Source: Aestuariivirga sp. (lineage in GTDB: Bacteria; Pseudomonadota; Alphaproteobacteria; Rhizobiales; Aestuariivirgaceae). Taken from it: a DNA stretch of 7,654 nt. The position numbers were made by a program, and so were the translations under genes. Location of the stretch: contig JADCDC010000582.1 in assembly GCA_020252385.1 (NCBI GenBank), forward strand, positions 1 to 7,654, given 5' to 3'. Below, one piece after another: positions 6,517 through 7,654 of this stretch; position 1 is the first letter of the stretch; each line of letters begins with the position of its first letter. The notes under the pieces are model-generated. The model had not been told where the DNA came from. It did no database searches and saw only the letters and a list, made by a program, of their open reading frames with translations.

Positions 6517-7263
6517 TCATTGGGGCTGGGGCATGGCCTTGACGAACTCCGACCAGTCGAGGGGCAAGGTCTCGGGGAGTTCGTAGCGGTTCTTGGCGAG
6601 GAAGGCGGGACGCTCCTCGGTGTGCATGACGCGCTTGCCGGTACCGAGGGCGCGCGCCACCTTCTTGTTGAAGCCGACCTCCGACTTTGCGATCGACACC
6701 TGGTAGTTGGCGAAGAGCACGATGTCGGAGTGCTCCTGCAACAAGGCAGCAGCACGCGCCTGGAGCTTGATCACGTAGCGGTCGTAAGGCTCGTGCTCGG
6801 GGCTGTCGAAGCGCTTGATGTCGGTGTGCGCGATCTGGAGCACCGCCATGCCCTTTTCGTCGCGAAGCGCATTCAGCTTGTCGATGTATTCGCGCCAGAT
6901 GTTGACGGCCTCGGCATAACCCTTGCCGAAGCCCGGGGTCTCGATCGACGACCAGTTGTTGCGCTTGCAGGCTTCGGCCCAGATCAGGGGCTCCAGCCAG
7001 TCGACGCTGTCGATCACCACGGTGCGGTAGTCATGTTCTTCCATCCGCAGCGCCTCGAGCGCCTCCGACACATCGGCGTAGCTGGTTGCCAGCGGAAAAT
7101 GCGGCACCTGGAGCTTGCCGAGTCCGTCCTCGGTCATGATGAAGACCGGCGAGTCGGCCTTTGCAGCAAAGGTGGATTTGCCGACGCCTGCCACGCCGTG
7201 CATCAGGATGCGCGGCGGCTGGAGCGCGGTGCTCTTGCGGAGAGAGGCAAGGGAGATTGCCAT
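6517..7263 (-). CDS. Sak4-like RecA-fold ATPase (AAA_24 phage nucleotide-binding protein)
   Basis: This 248-residue cytoplasmic ATPase is probably the phage recombinase or annealing helper that works with single-stranded DNA and an SSB-type partner. A Walker A motif GVAGVGKST lies at residues 23-31 with the catalytic lysine at K29. A Walker B strand VVIDSVDW follows at 82-89. The order and short length match the RecA-core-only AAA_24 proteins, which include Sak4 of lactococcal phages. The N-terminal domain and C-terminal extension of full RecA are absent. The C-terminal third (KRVMHTEERPAFLAKNRYELP) resembles the family's closing segment. The ATG shares a base with the preceding TGA and has AAGGA about eight bases upstream. 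The DUF669 gene follows after 25 bases, and a Sak4-like ATPase followed by an SSB-like protein is a recurrent phage pairing. The ATPase fold is certain; the recombination role is inferred from family and context. Confidence 0.85.
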   Translation of the reverse strand: MAISLASLRKSTALQPPRILMHGVAGVGKSTFAAKADSPVFIMTEDGLGKLQVPHFPLATSYADVSEALEALRMEEHDYRTVVIDSVDWLEPLIWAEACKRNNWSSIETPGFGKGYAEAVNIWREYIDKLNALRDEKGMAVLQIAHTDIKRFDSPEHEPYDRYVIKLQARAAALLQEHSDIVLFANYQVSIAKSEVGFNKKVARALGTGKRVMHTEERPAFLAKNRYELPETLPLDWSEFVKAMPQPQ

Positions 7264-7361
7264 CAGAGTGGTCCTTTTTCGGAGTGAGTGAAGGGGGTGG
7301 GTTCAACGTTGGCGATCTCAACGTTGAACTTGCGCGCGGCCGAGTGGATCAGGGACGTCAT
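7263..7361 (-). CDS. Possible 32-residue small protein between two phage genes
   Basis: This short ORF starts at an ATG that overlaps the upstream stop as ATGA, with GGAGAGG about five bases before it. Its TGA shares one base with the ATG of the RecA-like gene (TGATG). Perfect coupling at both ends is the main support for coding. The peptide begins MTSLIHSAARKFNVEIANVE and ends SEKGPL. It has no recognisable domain, signal peptide or membrane segment. Its middle contains a near-repeat, FNVE/ANVE, produced by two copies of CAACGTTG that also form an 11-bp inverted repeat at 7301-7329. The stretch may therefore really be a regulatory spacer, or may do both jobs. If it is not translated, the intergenic gap would be 94 bases, long compared with most junctions here. 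Confidence 0.45.
   Translation of the reverse strand: MTSLIHSAARKFNVEIANVEPTPFTHSEKGPL
7301..7329. repeat. 11-bp perfect inverted repeat with two CAACGTTG sites
   Basis: The arms GTTCAACGTTG (7301-7311) and CAACGTTGAAC (7319-7329) are exact reverse complements separated by seven bases. Each arm also contains the palindromic octamer CAACGTTG (7304-7311 and 7319-7326), so there are two tandem palindromes 15 bases apart. In RNA the arms would form a stable hairpin about 40 bases before the RecA-like start codon. In DNA they resemble a paired operator site. No T-run follows on the minus strand, so it is not a standard terminator. The role is inferred; the repeat itself is read directly. Confidence 0.6.
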
Positions 7362-7654
7362 GCGTCCTCTCCGGTCATCAGTTCGAAGGTCTCCTTGCCC
7401 GTGCGAACAGTCCGGGCGCGTTCGAATGCGTTGCGGATGGGAGTGGGCCAAGCCGTGTACTTGCGCTCCGAGACGCGAAAGCTCACCTCGACGTAATCAC
7501 TCGGATCGTCGCCCTCGGCCTTGATGCGATCCACCAGTTCGGCGAGTTCGCGCTGGTCCCACTCGACCTTCTTCGGCAGGTCAGCGACGACCGTAACATC
7601 GCCATCAGTGAAGCGAACCACGCCGAAGTCCTTGCCAGCATCCGCGCGCGCCGC
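7358..7654 (-). CDS. Phage protein of unknown function, 5' end cut off by the window
   Basis: The frame is open from its TGA stop at 7358 to the right edge of the window, giving 98 visible residues. A GTG at 7619-7621 has AAGGA seven bases upstream and could be an 87-residue start. However, the 11 codons before it are also open, and the local sequence (GKDFGVVRFTDGD) reads like the middle of a longer protein, so I treat the gene as partial. The visible part is soluble and charged, with no membrane segment. A VADLPKKVEWDQ stretch is followed by an acidic helix and a SERKYTAWP stretch. I recall similar C-termini in uncharacterised phage proteins encoded just upstream of RecA-like ATPases, but I cannot name a biochemical role. 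The stop overlaps the next start as ATGA, suggesting the same transcript. I am confident it is a gene and have no view on its function. Confidence 0.75.
   Translation of the reverse strand, partial: AARADAGKDFGVVRFTDGDVTVVADLPKKVEWDQRELAELVDRIKAEGDDPSDYVEVSFRVSERKYTAWPTPIRNAFERARTVRTGKETFELMTGEDA

Noticed and set aside
6492..6755. N-terminal extension of the DUF669 frame
   Set aside because: It runs through the RecA-like gene in another frame. ATG 6491 has AGGAGA at correct spacing and matches the family start.

Overview
This window is GC-rich apart from a short block near its left end. Every credible gene lies on the minus strand, so the region reads from right (about 7654) to left (about 207). 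The gene content is a temperate-phage or prophage DNA replication and recombination module, of the kind I associate with prophages of alphaproteobacteria (Rhodobacterales or Hyphomicrobiales-like hosts). That host guess rests on base composition and recalled family architecture, not on a search. No structural, lysis, integrase or repressor gene is visible, nor any tRNA, rRNA, CRISPR array or insertion sequence.

In transcription order the layout is: the 3' part of an unnamed phage protein (7654-7358); a possible 32-residue protein (7361-7263) containing an 11-bp inverted repeat; a Sak4-like RecA-fold ATPase (7263-6517); a DUF669 protein, probably ssDNA-binding (6491-5988); a short spacer with a GC-rich hairpin; a 120-residue helical protein of unknown function (5924-5562); a Cas4/AddB-type PD-(D/E)XK nuclease with an iron-sulfur cysteine set (5562-4615); a RadD-like SF2 helicase (4621-2888); a DUF6511 protein (3047-2667); and a large primase-polymerase/ATPase fusion (2667-322). 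A 41-residue ORF (332-207) may follow. Most junctions are tight: TGATG or ATGA stop-start overlaps, a 7-nt overlap, and one unusually long 160-nt overlap between the helicase and DUF6511 frames. This argues for one translationally coupled transcript.

Together the genes look like a self-contained kit for phage DNA metabolism. The nuclease and RadD-like helicase would process ends or branched DNA. The DUF669 protein would coat single strands and the Sak4-like ATPase would assist annealing or strand exchange. The primase-polymerase/ATPase would prime and drive replication. These roles are inferred from family membership.

The left 206 bases hold no convincing gene. They contain several hairpin-capable repeats, then an AT-rich tract (about 161-215) next to an alternating purine-pyrimidine CG/CA run (217-234). 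That is a candidate origin or unwinding element at the end of the replication operon, but this is speculative. I do not see a clearly new defence or mobile system. The items most worth checking are the 160-nt overlap, the left-end AT/Z-DNA island, the palindrome inside the 32-residue ORF, and the extra cysteine cluster of the nuclease.
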